From JBBRHQ01 sp963840235 (GTDB lineage: Bacteria > Actinomycetota > Thermoleophilia > Solirubrobacterales > 70-9): a DNA stretch of 64,000 bases. Both the position numbers and the translations under genes were made by a program. Location: positions 434,001 to 498,000 of the forward strand of contig CAWIYC010000003.1 in NCBI GenBank assembly GCA_963840235.1. The letters run 5' to 3'. The notes below the pieces were generated by a model that saw only the letters and a program-made list of their open reading frames with translations, made no database searches and was not told where the DNA came from. Below, piece by piece: positions 49,668 through 57,295 of the stretch. Numbering within the stretch: the first letter of the stretch is position 1; every line of letters starts with the position of its first letter.

Positions 49668-49683
49668 TGTGACAGCGGTCACA
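49668..49683. promoter_or_regulatory. Perfect CRP/GlxR-type operator TGTGA-N6-TCACA
   Basis: TGTGACAGCGGTCACA is an exact match to the CRP-family consensus and its palindrome extends further. Its centre (49675.5) lies 41.5 bp before the start predicted by the TACGGT hexamer, the spacing of class II CRP activation. In Mycobacterium and Streptomyces, Crp controls rpf wall-lysin genes, so the context fits. Confidence 0.7.
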
Positions 49684-49704
49684 CAGGGGCATCCAACCCC
49701 TCCC

Positions 49705-49710
49705 TACGGT
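49705..49710 (+). promoter_or_regulatory. -10 hexamer TACGGT of the RlpA-like gene
   Basis: Predicts +1 at 49717, giving a 206-nt leader that contains the whole riboswitch. It is supported by the matching -41.5 position of the CRP-type site. Confidence 0.5.
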
Positions 49711-49744
49711 GTTCGGTCTCGAACATACGTACGAACCCGATCTG

Positions 49745-49912
49745 CCGAGTCGCTCCGCGAGCGCGGGGCGAGCGGGGGACCCAATTGCCGCGTCGATTCG
49801 CGTCGCGCGGCTGGGGCGAATGGGGCGGTGATCCGTCCTTAGTGCGTTACCGGCAGCGTGCCGGCACCCACGAGCCCGTCAGCTAACTCCGCAGGCAGCC
49901 TGAGAAAGCGAG
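49745..49912 (+). ncRNA. ydaO/yuaA-type c-di-AMP riboswitch
   Basis: The conserved blocks of the class appear in order: GCGGGGGACCCAATTGCCG, then CTGGGGCGAATGGGGCGG with TGATCCGTCC, then GAGCCCGTCAGCTAACTCCG with CAGGCAGCCTGAGA. These match the ydaO consensus (GGGGGAACCCAAT, GGGGUGAAUGGGGCGGU-AUCCGUC, CCGNCAGCUAACCUCGUAGGC). The element ends about 10 nt before the ATG. ydaO riboswitches turn expression off when c-di-AMP is high and commonly precede actinobacterial wall hydrolases. Exact P1 ends were not resolved. Confidence 0.88.
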
Positions 49913-49922
49913 TGATCTAGTT

Positions 49923-50837
49923 ATGCGACGCAACCGTCGCTGGCACAGACGTGCCGCGGCCGGCGCGATTCTGCTGGCCGCCGCCACCGCCACAACGTCA
50001 ATGGGAATCGCAACCGCGGCCTCCGACTCGTCACAGACGGCGCGCCTGTCCGCCACCGGGCGCACGCTCGGCTACGGCGAGCGCTTCGCCCTCGGGGGCA
50101 GGACGCCCACCGATCGCGGCGTCAGCGTCGGCATCAAGTTCCGCAGGGCCGGCAGCAGTGGTTGGCGACTCCTCCGCACCGTCCACACGGACCGCGCGGG
50201 CAACTACCGGACCAACACCACGGCCCGTATCAACGGCGCCTTCCGAGCCGTGCCTGGGATCGGCCGCGCTTCGCTGCCGGACCCGATCAATGTCCGCTCG
50301 CGGGCCTCGTTCCATGTCGCCAAGCACGATGTAATCGCCGGCAACGGCGTCCGCCTCGACGGGCGTGTCCTCCCGGGCGGACGTCGCAAGGTCAAGGTCG
50401 TGATCCACGGCCCGCACGGCGACGTCGTCCGTGACGCGACCAGCCATCACGGCGCCTACCGCCTGCGCTGGAAGCCGGGCCACACCGGCACCTACCGGCT
50501 GCGGGCCTACGCCGGCCGCAACCGACTTGCCAAGGGCAGCCACAGCGTCTCGCGCCGGATCACCGTCTACCGCCGCGCGGTCGCGTCCTACTACGGGCCC
50601 GGCCTCTACGGCGGAGCGCTGGCCTGCGGCGGGTCGCTACAGCCGGGCACGATGGGCGTCGCCCACAAGACCCTGCCCTGCGGCAGCAAGGTGACCCTCC
50701 GCTACCACGGCCGCAGCGTCACCGTGCGGGTGATCGATCGCGGACCCTACGTCGCCGGCCGCGACTACGACCTCACGGCTGCGACCAAGCAGCGTCTCGG
50801 GTTCCCCGACCTCGGCGTCCTGCTCGCGAGCAGGTAG
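49923..50837 (+). CDS. Secreted RlpA-family double-psi beta-barrel protein
   Basis: 304 residues. A signal peptide (about 1-33) is followed by two Ig/beta-sandwich-like segments (about 38-200), then a C-terminal RlpA-like DPBB domain (about 215-304): VASYYGPGLYGGALACGG, GVAHKTLPCGSKVTLRYHG and VRVIDRGPYVAGRDYDLT. The final catalytic-type Asp is present, so it may be a lytic transglycosylase or wall-binding remodeling protein. Expression should be gated by c-di-AMP and possibly cAMP through the upstream elements. Confidence 0.88.
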   Translation: MRRNRRWHRRAAAGAILLAAATATTSMGIATAASDSSQTARLSATGRTLGYGERFALGGRTPTDRGVSVGIKFRRAGSSGWRLLRTVHTDRAGNYRTNTTARINGAFRAVPGIGRASLPDPINVRSRASFHVAKHDVIAGNGVRLDGRVLPGGRRKVKVVIHGPHGDVVRDATSHHGAYRLRWKPGHTGTYRLRAYAGRNRLAKGSHSVSRRITVYRRAVASYYGPGLYGGALACGGSLQPGTMGVAHKTLPCGSKVTLRYHGRSVTVRVIDRGPYVAGRDYDLTAATKQRLGFPDLGVLLASR

Positions 50838-50840
50838 CGC

Positions 50841-51905
50841 TCAGACCCCCAGTCGCAGTTGGTCGTCCGGCTCGGCGTCCCGGGTGCCGTCCTCGAAGGC
50901 GGCGACCCGGACGCCGAGCAGGCGCACCGGCCGCGGCGGGGAGTACTCGCGCAGCAGCTCGAGCGCGACCCGGCCGACGAGGGCCGGGTCGTTGGTCGGC
51001 TTCTCCAGGGTCCGCGCCCGGCTGACGTTGGTCCAGTCGTCGAGCCGCACCTTGATCCCGACGCTTCGCCCGGCCAGGTCCCGGCGCCGCAGCCGCCGGC
51101 AGAGCTCCTCGGAGAGCTCAGCCAGGGACGCTTCCATCGCGGTGCGGTCGGAGACGTCGGTGTCGAAGGTGGTCTCGGTCGACTGCGACTTGGTCTCGCG
51201 CGCGACCTCGACCGGGCCCGTGTCCTCGAAGCGGGCCCGGCGGTGAAGCCAGGGGCCCGAGCGCTCGCCGAAGACGGCGGTCAGGTCTGCCTCGTCACGG
51301 TCGCGGAGTTGGGCCAGTGTCCGGATTCCCAGTCCCTCGAGCCGGGCGGCGGTCTTCGGCCCGATCCCAGGGATCAGGCCGGGCGACTCGGAGGCGAACC
51401 GCTCCAGCGCTTCCTCGCGGCCGAGACGAACGAGGCCGGCGGGCTTGGCCAGCTCGCTGGCGATCTTGCCCAGCAGCTTGTTCTCTGCGATCCCGATCGA
51501 GCAGCTGAGCCCGGTGCGCTCCCGGATCTCGGTCGCGATCCGCCGCATCGTCGCCTTCGGGTAGGAGAGCCCGCTGAGGTCGAGGTAGGCCTCGTCGAGC
51601 CCTACCACTTCGACCGTCTCGGCGTTCTCGAGCAGGATCGCCATCACCCGCCGAGATACGGCCCGGTAGGCGTCGAAGTCGGGGGGAAGAAAGACCGCGT
51701 CCGGCAGGCGCCGGCGGGCGACAGCGGCCGGCATCGCCGAGTGGATCCCGGCGATCCTGCGGGCCTCGTAGCTGGCGGTGGTGACCACGGCGCGCGGCCC
51801 CGAGCCGCAGACGACGACCGGCTTGCCGCGCAGATCCGGCCGGCGCTGAAGTTCGACCGAGGCGTAGAAGGCGTCCATGTCGAGGTGGGCAATCGTCCTG
51901 GTCAC
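50841..51905 (-). CDS. dinB: DNA polymerase IV (Y family)
   Basis: 354 residues from GTG 51905. Catalytic motifs: RTIAHLDMDAFYASVELQRR and VEVVGLDEAYLDLSGL (acidic pair). The steric-gate/fingers region includes VTTASYEARRIAGIHSAMP. Helix-hairpin-helix: LIPGIGPKTAARLEGLGI. The little finger domain has KSQSTETTFDTDVSDRTAM. No clear C-terminal clamp-binding motif is visible. The predicted transcription start falls exactly on the GTG, from hexamer TACGAT at 51912-51917. It is convergent with the RlpA-like gene. Confidence 0.95.
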   Translation of the reverse strand: MTRTIAHLDMDAFYASVELQRRPDLRGKPVVVCGSGPRAVVTTASYEARRIAGIHSAMPAAVARRRLPDAVFLPPDFDAYRAVSRRVMAILLENAETVEVVGLDEAYLDLSGLSYPKATMRRIATEIRERTGLSCSIGIAENKLLGKIASELAKPAGLVRLGREEALERFASESPGLIPGIGPKTAARLEGLGIRTLAQLRDRDEADLTAVFGERSGPWLHRRARFEDTGPVEVARETKSQSTETTFDTDVSDRTAMEASLAELSEELCRRLRRRDLAGRSVGIKVRLDDWTNVSRARTLEKPTNDPALVGRVALELLREYSPPRPVRLLGVRVAAFEDGTRDAEPDDQLRLGV

Positions 51906-51911
51906 AGATCG

Positions 51912-51939
51912 ATCGTAGGGTTGAGGAGGGACGTAGACT
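51912..51939. promoter_or_regulatory. Divergent leaderless promoters of dinB and a small gene
   Basis: TACGAT (51917-51912, minus) is 6 nt from dinB GTG 51905. TAGACT (51934-51939, plus) is 6 nt from GTG 51946. Both predict +1 on the first base of the start codon, so the 40-bp gap appears to drive two leaderless transcripts. Confidence 0.5.
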
Positions 51940-51945
51940 GAAGCC

Positions 51946-52239
51946 GTGATGAGCGCCGAGGCAAAGAACCTCGAGGCGATCTCGAAGGCGATCGACCAGC
52001 ACAACGCCAACTGCCCGTTCCCGGCGGCCGAGGTGCGGATGAACCCGTTCGAGCTGGAGCGGCTCGGCTGGGATCAGATCAGGGGCCTGCCGCTCGTCCC
52101 GGACCCCGAGATAGGCACCGGGCGCTTCCGCATCGTCTGCTCGCGAGAGATGGGCGGCGAGGGCGTCGAGGAGACCGAGGCGGTGGGGGAGGAGCTGGAG
52201 ACGGTGACCCCGGCGCCGATCACGCCGGGATCGAACTGA
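51946..52239 (+). CDS. Conserved-looking small protein of unknown function
   Basis: 97 residues. GTG 51946 is chosen over the adjacent ATG 51949 because the TAGACT hexamer puts +1 exactly on it. The N-terminal half is helical (AKNLEAISKAIDQHNANCP), and the middle has MNPFELERLGWDQIRGLPL with VPDPEIGTGRFRIVCS. The tail is Glu/Pro-rich. No family was recognised; no signal peptide or membrane segment is present. Confidence 0.65.
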   Translation: MMSAEAKNLEAISKAIDQHNANCPFPAAEVRMNPFELERLGWDQIRGLPLVPDPEIGTGRFRIVCSREMGGEGVEETEAVGEELETVTPAPITPGSN

Positions 52240-52270
52240 GCCGCCGCCGAACTCGGCGCTGCTGGCGGGC

Positions 52271-53041
52271 CTAGACCTGGTTCCAGAAGTCGAGGCCGAG
52301 CCCGCTGAGCCAGCTCTGGGCCTCGATGTTGAGGCGGAAGAACTCACCGGTGAGGATCAGGACCCCGGTGGCTACGAGGATGACGCCGCCGATGCCGATG
52401 ATCAGGCCGTAGTGGCGCTTGACCGCGCCGAAGGCCGTCGTCATCCGCGAGAAGGCGAGCGCGGTGAGGATGAAGGGGATCGCCAGCCCGGCCGAGTAGA
52501 CGGCGAGCAGCAGGGCGCCGCGGGCGGCGGAATCCGAGAGCGCCGCCGCCGACAGAATTGCCCCCAGGGTCGGGCCGATACAGGGCGACCAGGCGATCGC
52601 GAAGGCTGCCCCGGCGACGATCGGCCCGCCCTTGCCGGCCCTCGCCATCAGGGCGTCGAGATGCCACTCGCGGTTCAGCGCCGGCACGAAGGCGGCGGCG
52701 ACGAAGAACACGCCCATGGCGATGATCAGGATGCCGCTGATCTTCTCCAGCAGCAGGCGGTTGTCCTGGAGGGTCGAGCCGAGCGCGGTCGCGGTCAGCC
52801 CGAGGGCGATGAAGATCGCCGAGAAGCTGGCGACGAACAGCAGGCTGGGGGCGAGGACCCGGCGCCAATCGGCCTGGTCGAGCTCGGCGGCCGATACCCC
52901 GGTGACCGCGGAGAGATACCCGGGCACGAGCGGAAGCACGCAGGGAGAGAGGAAGGAGACCAACCCCGCGCCGAGGGCGGCGAGGATCCCGACTCCGGCC
53001 GCCGGATCGGTGCTGACTGCGGCAGTGATCACACAGCCCAA
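52271..53041 (-). CDS. ccdA: Cytochrome c biogenesis protein CcdA/DsbD-like thiol transporter
   Basis: 256 residues with six to seven helices. The two redox Cys motifs are LSPCVLPLVPGYLSAVTGVS in helix 1 and AWSPCIGPTLGAIL in helix 4, diagnostic for CcdA. It carries reducing equivalents across the membrane to extracytoplasmic thiol partners. No ResA/CcsB genes are adjacent. The start is TTG 53041 or, equally likely, GTG 53032. Confidence 0.93.
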   Translation of the reverse strand: MGCVITAAVSTDPAAGVGILAALGAGLVSFLSPCVLPLVPGYLSAVTGVSAAELDQADWRRVLAPSLLFVASFSAIFIALGLTATALGSTLQDNRLLLEKISGILIIAMGVFFVAAAFVPALNREWHLDALMARAGKGGPIVAGAAFAIAWSPCIGPTLGAILSAAALSDSAARGALLLAVYSAGLAIPFILTALAFSRMTTAFGAVKRHYGLIIGIGGVILVATGVLILTGEFFRLNIEAQSWLSGLGLDFWNQV

Positions 53042-53086
53042 GGGTAGCGGCGCCCCTCGCCCGTTCCACGACCGTGACGCGGGCAG

Positions 53087-53316
53087 TTACCCGCCGGAGC
53101 AGAGCGCCCGGTCCTCGACGCTCAGCACCGGCATCGCCGGGCTCGGGCGCGAGGGCATCGAGCCCTTGCGAAGCAGCGAGAGGCCGAGCAGGGGGAAGAT
53201 AACCACCGAGAGCAGGCCGGCCGCGATCAGCGCCGCCGAGGAGGCAACCGTACTTGCGGCCGCCCAGGATGTTGCGGGGCGACGATCAGAAGGTTGGTGA
53301 AATGGACCTCCTCCAT
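53087..53316 (-). pseudogene. Remnant of a cation:proton antiporter with internal deletion
   Basis: Reading the minus strand from ATG 53316 gives MEEVHFTNLLIVAPQ, resembling the start of CPA-type antiporters (FTNLLIVA). After about 40 nt a different frame gives SSAALIAAGLLSVVIFPLLG followed by LSLLRKG, like the last helix and end of the same family, then a stop at 53087. The roughly 1.1-kb middle is missing and the frames disagree. The likeliest reading is an internally deleted, dead gene. A small membrane protein in the second frame (81 residues from 53332) is the alternative. Confidence 0.45.
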
Positions 53317-53392
53317 CCGAAGGGGCAGTCATCGGGCCACGCCGGCCGTTACAGCGGGGCCCGGCCCGGCCCTTGCGGGAGGGGGCCGAGGA

Positions 53393-53402
53393 CGTGTAAC
53401 GC
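53393..53402 (+). promoter_or_regulatory. Shared motif CGTGTAACGC upstream of the FMN reductase
   Basis: The same 10-mer occurs at 55131-55140. Here it ends 26 nt before ATG 53429, and there 27 nt before ATG 55168. If TGTAAC is a -35 element, both transcripts would begin at or near the ATG. It is a candidate target of the ECF sigma factor encoded between the two genes. Confidence 0.45.
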
Positions 53403-53428
53403 TGCGCGGAAACGCCAGACTGCGGCGC

Positions 53429-54085
53429 ATGGAACTAAACGCACTCATTCTCAACTGCACGCTGAAGAAGTCGCCCGAGGTGTCGAACACGGAGGCGCTG
53501 ATCGACATCGTCAGGGGGCATCTCGACTCGCTCGATTGCTCCTCGGAGGTGATCCGGCCGGTCGACTACAAGATCCCCTTCGGGGTCGTCTCCGACATGG
53601 GCGAGGGGGACGAGTGGCCGCAGATCCTCGAAAAGATGTTGGCGGCCGACATCGTGATCATGGGGATGTCGATCTGGTTCGGCGTCCGCAACAGCGTCAT
53701 CCAGATGGTGATCGAGCGCCTCGACGGCACATATGACTCGACCAACGACGTCGGGCAGTACCCGATGTACAACAAGGTCGGCGGGGTGGTGGTGACCGGC
53801 AACGAGGACGGCGCCCACGCCTGCGCCGAGACCACGCTCTTCAACATGACGCACCTCGGCTTCGCGATCCCGCCGAACGCCGACACCTACTGGGTCGGGG
53901 ACGCCGGCCCGGGCCCCTCGTTCATCGAGGCCGGCGGCGCCGAGAGCGCCTACACCAACAAGACGGCGAGCTGGATGGCTCACAACGTCGTCCACCTGGC
54001 GCGGATCCTGAAGCGGAACCCGATCCCGCCCGAGGGCAACACGGTCCCCGGGTTCCAGCCCAAGCGCACCGACCTCAACCTCTGA
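53429..54085 (+). CDS. Flavodoxin-fold NAD(P)H-dependent FMN reductase family protein
   Basis: A 218-residue FMN-binding flavodoxin-like protein. The N-terminal phosphate loop is LILNCTLKKSPEVSNTEAL. The second FMN contact is ADIVIMGMSIWFGVRNSVIQ. KVGGVVVTGNEDGAHACAE is the third. It is probably a quinone- or FMN-reductase in oxidative or redox stress. A motif shared with another gene near the ECF sigma locus suggests co-regulation. Confidence 0.87.
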   Translation: MELNALILNCTLKKSPEVSNTEALIDIVRGHLDSLDCSSEVIRPVDYKIPFGVVSDMGEGDEWPQILEKMLAADIVIMGMSIWFGVRNSVIQMVIERLDGTYDSTNDVGQYPMYNKVGGVVVTGNEDGAHACAETTLFNMTHLGFAIPPNADTYWVGDAGPGPSFIEAGGAESAYTNKTASWMAHNVVHLARILKRNPIPPEGNTVPGFQPKRTDLNL

Positions 54086-54094
54086 GCAAGCGGC

Positions 54095-54349
54095 TCAGGC
54101 GCCGCGGTTCCAGTCGCGAAAGACGGCGAGCAGCTCCTCCCGGGCCTCCGGGTCGAGCTGCTCGTCGCTGATCGCGCCGGCGGCGGCAATCGTCATCCGG
54201 ATCTGCTCGACGTAGGCGACGCAGGCGTCGCAGATCTCGAGGTGCTCCTCGAAGCGGGCGCGGTCGGCCGGCGCCAGTGCGCCCTCGACATAGTCGGTGA
54301 CCAGCTCGACCAGCTCGCGGCAGGTGATGTCGTTCAACTCCACGTTCAT
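54095..54349 (-). CDS. Zinc-binding anti-sigma factor (ZAS/zf-HC2)
   Basis: 84 residues with the ZAS pattern: Cys in LNDITCRELVELVTDYVEG, then EEHLEICDACVAYVEQ (HxxxCxxC). There is no membrane helix, so it is a soluble, likely redox- or zinc-responsive anti-sigma factor. Its ATG overlaps the sigma gene stop, a hallmark of cognate pairs. The two flanking redox-type genes fit a thiol-stress response, but that is inferred. Confidence 0.88.
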   Translation of the reverse strand: MNVELNDITCRELVELVTDYVEGALAPADRARFEEHLEICDACVAYVEQIRMTIAAAGAISDEQLDPEAREELLAVFRDWNRGA

Positions 54350-55032
54350 GTCATCTCCGGCTCGGGACTGAGATAGCCCTCCAGCGCAGCCCTCACCCGG
54401 GAGCGGGCGCGGTGGAGCAGGACCCGCTGGTTGACGTCTGAGATCTCCAGCGCGTCGGCGACTTCCTCGGCGCTCCAGCCCTCGACGTCGCGCAGGCGGA
54501 TCACCTCGCGCTGGGTGTCGGGGAGCCCCTCGATCGCATCCTTGACGACGCCCAGCGTCTCCCGCTCCAGGACCTTCTCCTGGGTCCAGCCGCGGGGCGG
54601 GGCCGACCAGTGATACGGCCACTGGTGGGCGTCGGCGCCCTGGAAGCGGTCGGCGTCCACCGTCGCCTCGCCCTCGGCCGAGGCGTCGGTGGCGGCGATC
54701 GCCGAGAAGGGGACGCTGCGGCCCTCACGCTCACCGCGGGTCTTGGCGCGGTTGCTGAGGATGCGGAAGAGCCAGGTCTTGAGGCTGGAGCGCCCTTCGA
54801 AGCGCTCGATGCCGTTCAGCACCGCCAGCCAGGTCTCCTGCACGACCTCCTCGGCGACGGCGCGATCGCGGACGTGGAGCCGGGCCACCCGCAGCATCGA
54901 TGACCCGTAGCGGTCGATCAGCTCGGCGAAGGCGGCCTCGTCGCCGGCCCGCAGGCGCTCGACCAGCTCCGCGTCGCCGGACCCTGCACCCTCCTTCGCC
55001 TCGCCGCCGAACCGGTCCCGGAGCCACGCCAT
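54346..55032 (-). CDS. ECF RNA polymerase sigma factor
   Basis: 228 residues. Region 2: ELVERLRAGDEAAFAELIDR and HVRDRAVAEEVVQETWLAVL. Region 4: EGLPDTQREVIRLRDVEGWS followed by EEVADALEISDVNQRVLLHR. The linker between the regions is longer than usual (about 60 residues, including DAHQWPYHW). Translation is coupled to the anti-sigma factor. A divergent 135-nt region upstream carries the GTTACGTGTAAC palindrome, a possible autoregulatory element. Confidence 0.93.
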   Translation of the reverse strand: MAWLRDRFGGEAKEGAGSGDAELVERLRAGDEAAFAELIDRYGSSMLRVARLHVRDRAVAEEVVQETWLAVLNGIERFEGRSSLKTWLFRILSNRAKTRGEREGRSVPFSAIAATDASAEGEATVDADRFQGADAHQWPYHWSAPPRGWTQEKVLERETLGVVKDAIEGLPDTQREVIRLRDVEGWSAEEVADALEISDVNQRVLLHRARSRVRAALEGYLSPEPEMT

Positions 55033-55126
55033 CGGGCCATTTTCGCGCTTTTCGTGCAGCGGTACCGGAAAGGGCCGGTCAAGGACGAGACTCCCCATGC
55101 GAAACGGTCTCCGCGGCGGCCCCCCC

Positions 55127-55140
55127 GTTACGTGTAACGC
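55127..55140. promoter_or_regulatory. Palindrome GTTACGTGTAAC and shared motif CGTGTAACGC
   Basis: The 12-bp palindrome (55127-55138) overlaps the 10-mer found before the FMN reductase. It lies 27 nt before ATG 55168 and about 95 nt before the sigma start on the other strand, so it could serve either direction. Confidence 0.45.
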
Positions 55141-55167
55141 AACGGCAGCTGGGCGGACGGAAGCCCC

Positions 55168-55899
55168 ATGGGCCTGATCGAGCTGCCGCCGCTTCCTCAG
55201 GACTTCAGTGCGACGCGGCGCTCGCTTCACCGCCTGGCCGAGGACGTGATCAAGGTGGCCCGCGAGCACGTCACCGGGAAGTTCCCGCTGGCACAGACCC
55301 CCGGGGGATTCGGCACGCCGGAGTGGGGAGGCGGCAACCAGATCAGGGTCGAAGGGACCGAGCTGGTCGTCGTCCGCAAGGGGGCCGAGAGCCGCGCCCC
55401 GATCACCACCCTGACCGCTGCGGCTGAGCTGATAGGACCCGACTGGCTGCCCGACGGTCTCGAGCCCGGCGACGAGCCGCTGCCCCTCGACCCGGTCGCG
55501 GCCGAGGCGCTGGCGTCCGCCTACGCGGTCGGACAGGCCGCCCTGGAGCAGATCCGGGACGCGGCCGGGCCGGGCGACGCGCCGAGCGAGCCCACGCTCT
55601 GGCCCGAGCACTTCGACTTGGCGATCGAGATGGGCGACGAGGAACCCGGCCTGCGGGCCAACTACGGGCTCTCCCCCGGCGATGAGAACCATCCCGAGCC
55701 CTACTTCTACGTCGGCCCCTGGAGCGAAGCCGGCCCCTGGGAGGCAGAGGCCGCGGGGAAGCTGTGGAACGCGTCGGGCTTCAACGGCGCCGAGCTCGAC
55801 TATGGCGAGATGGCCGCAGCGCCCGGCCCGGTCGCTGCCGCGGTCGGATTCGCCCTCGAGCGAAAGCGCGCCCTGGATCAAACCAAGGAGGATCGATGA
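55168..55899 (+). CDS. Protein of unknown function
   Basis: 243 residues, acidic and soluble, with no signal peptide. Notable segments: LHRLAEDVIKVAREHVTGKF, GGFGTPEWGGGNQIRVEG and WPEHFDLAIEMGDEEPGLRA with YGLSPGDENHPEPYFYVGPW. These Trp/Tyr/His-rich stretches look conserved and could form a ligand site. No family could be named. It is next to the ECF locus and shares a promoter-like motif with the FMN reductase. The stop overlaps a 32-codon frame. Confidence 0.75.
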   Translation: MGLIELPPLPQDFSATRRSLHRLAEDVIKVAREHVTGKFPLAQTPGGFGTPEWGGGNQIRVEGTELVVVRKGAESRAPITTLTAAAELIGPDWLPDGLEPGDEPLPLDPVAAEALASAYAVGQAALEQIRDAAGPGDAPSEPTLWPEHFDLAIEMGDEEPGLRANYGLSPGDENHPEPYFYVGPWSEAGPWEAEAAGKLWNASGFNGAELDYGEMAAAPGPVAAAVGFALERKRALDQTKEDR

Positions 55900-55994
55900 G
55901 CGGGAACGGAAGCGGAAGCGGCGCCTCTGGCGCGAGCCTCGACCACCGCGGCCCGGCGATGGTCGAGGTGATCGCCGACCCCGACCTGGTCTGA
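55896..55994 (+). CDS. Putative 32-residue peptide
   Basis: The ATG overlaps the upstream stop (ATGA) and has AAGGAGG four bases ahead, an unusually strong site for this window. The peptide is Ser/Gly-rich and then GPAMVEVIADPDLV. No homology is recognised. The ribosome site and coupling are the only support for its being real. Confidence 0.4.
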   Translation: MSGNGSGSGASGASLDHRGPAMVEVIADPDLV

Positions 55995-56086
55995 TCGCGG
56001 CCATCGCTGGGCGCCGCTGAGCCGCTCGCGCTAGATTCCTGGCCAGTCGGCCAAGATCGAAGAGCGTTCCAAGCGAGGAGCTGAGC

Positions 56087-57280
56087 TTGAGTAACCGCAC
56101 CTATGTGATCGGCGTGGGGATGACGAAGTTCGAGAAGCCCGGGGCACGGGACTGGGACTACCCCGAGATGGCGCTGGAGGCCGGGACAAGGGCGCTCAAG
56201 GACGCCCGTGTCCCCTACGAGACGGTCGAGCAGGCCTTCGTCGGCTACTGCTACGGCGAGTCCACCTCGGGCGAGCGCGCCGTCTACGGACTCGGCCTGA
56301 CCGGGATCCCGATCGTCAACGTCAACAACAATTGCTCGACCGGCTCCAGCGCCCTCTACATGGCACGGCAGTCCGTAAAGGGTGGACTCGCAGACTGCGC
56401 TCTCGCCCTCGGCTTCGAAAAGATGGAAAAGGGCTCGCTCGGAGTCAAGTGGACCGACCGCACCAACCCGATCGACAAACATGCCGAGGCGATGTTCGCG
56501 ATCCGCGAGCCGGAGGCCTCACCGCCGGCACCGCAGATGTTCGGCAACGCCGGCCGAGAGCACATGGAGCGCTACGGCTCCGAGCCCGACCACTACGCCT
56601 GGATCGGCTGGAAGAACCACAAGCATTCGGTCAACAACCCCTACGCCCAATTTCAGGACGAGTACTCGCTGGAGGAGATCAAGGCGGCGAAGATGATCCA
56701 CGAGCCGCTGACCAAGCTGCAGTGCTCGCCGACCTCGGACGGCTCGGGCGCCGCCGTGGTGGCGTCGGAGCGTTTCGTCGACGAGCACGACCTCGGGGAC
56801 CGGGCGATCGAGATCGTCGGTCAGGCGATGGTCACAGACCTGCCCTCGACCTTCGAGGATCAGAGCTCGATCAAGATCGTCGGAGCCGACATGTCGAAGG
56901 GCGCCGCCGAGAAGGCCTACGAGGAGGCGGGGGTCGGGCCCGACGAGATCGACGTGGTCGAGCTGCACGACTGCTTCAGCGCCAACGAGCTGATCACCTA
57001 CGAGGCACTGGGGCTCGCCGGCGAGGGCGAGGGCCACAAGCTGGTCGAGGCCGAGGCGACGACCTACGGTGGCGAGGGCCCGGTCGTCAACCCGTCCGGC
57101 GGCCTGATCTCGAAAGGGCACCCGCTGGGCGCAACCGGCCTGGCGCAGTGCTCGGAACTGAACTGGCAGCTTCGCGGCGAGGCGGAAAGGCGCCAGGTGG
57201 ACGGCGCCAAGGTTGCGCTGCAGCACAACATCGGCCTCGGCGGTGCTGCCGTGGTCACGATCTACCGGCCCGCGGGCTGA
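56087..57280 (+). CDS. Thiolase-family lipid-transfer protein (SCPx-type)
   Basis: 397 residues from TTG 56087 with GAGGAG ahead. It has thiolase-fold features: VNVNNNCSTGSSALYMARQS supplies the active Cys, and VVELHDCFSANELITYEALG and NPSGGLISKGHPLGATGLAQ follow. SCPx-type thiolases act in sterol or branched-fatty-acid side-chain degradation. No separate SCP2 domain is present. It is followed by a dehydrogenase gene 15 nt on, consistent with a catabolic pair. Confidence 0.88.
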   Translation: MSNRTYVIGVGMTKFEKPGARDWDYPEMALEAGTRALKDARVPYETVEQAFVGYCYGESTSGERAVYGLGLTGIPIVNVNNNCSTGSSALYMARQSVKGGLADCALALGFEKMEKGSLGVKWTDRTNPIDKHAEAMFAIREPEASPPAPQMFGNAGREHMERYGSEPDHYAWIGWKNHKHSVNNPYAQFQDEYSLEEIKAAKMIHEPLTKLQCSPTSDGSGAAVVASERFVDEHDLGDRAIEIVGQAMVTDLPSTFEDQSSIKIVGADMSKGAAEKAYEEAGVGPDEIDVVELHDCFSANELITYEALGLAGEGEGHKLVEAEATTYGGEGPVVNPSGGLISKGHPLGATGLAQCSELNWQLRGEAERRQVDGAKVALQHNIGLGGAAVVTIYRPAG

Positions 57281-57295
57281 GAGGAGTCAGGAGCA

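Larger units (their letters stand above)
49574..49744. promoter_or_regulatory. Upstream control region of the RlpA-like gene
   Basis: This part of the 349-nt gap holds no gene. It contains an 8-bp hairpin (49619-49626/49633-49640), a stem of 12 pairs with one mismatch (49661-49673/49678-49690) that embeds a CRP-type operator, and a candidate -10 hexamer. The c-di-AMP riboswitch fills the rest of the gap. Confidence 0.6.

Noticed and set aside
54346..56100. 584-residue sigma-factor frame
   Set aside because: Only the last 228 residues are sigma factor; the rest is antisense to the 55168 gene.
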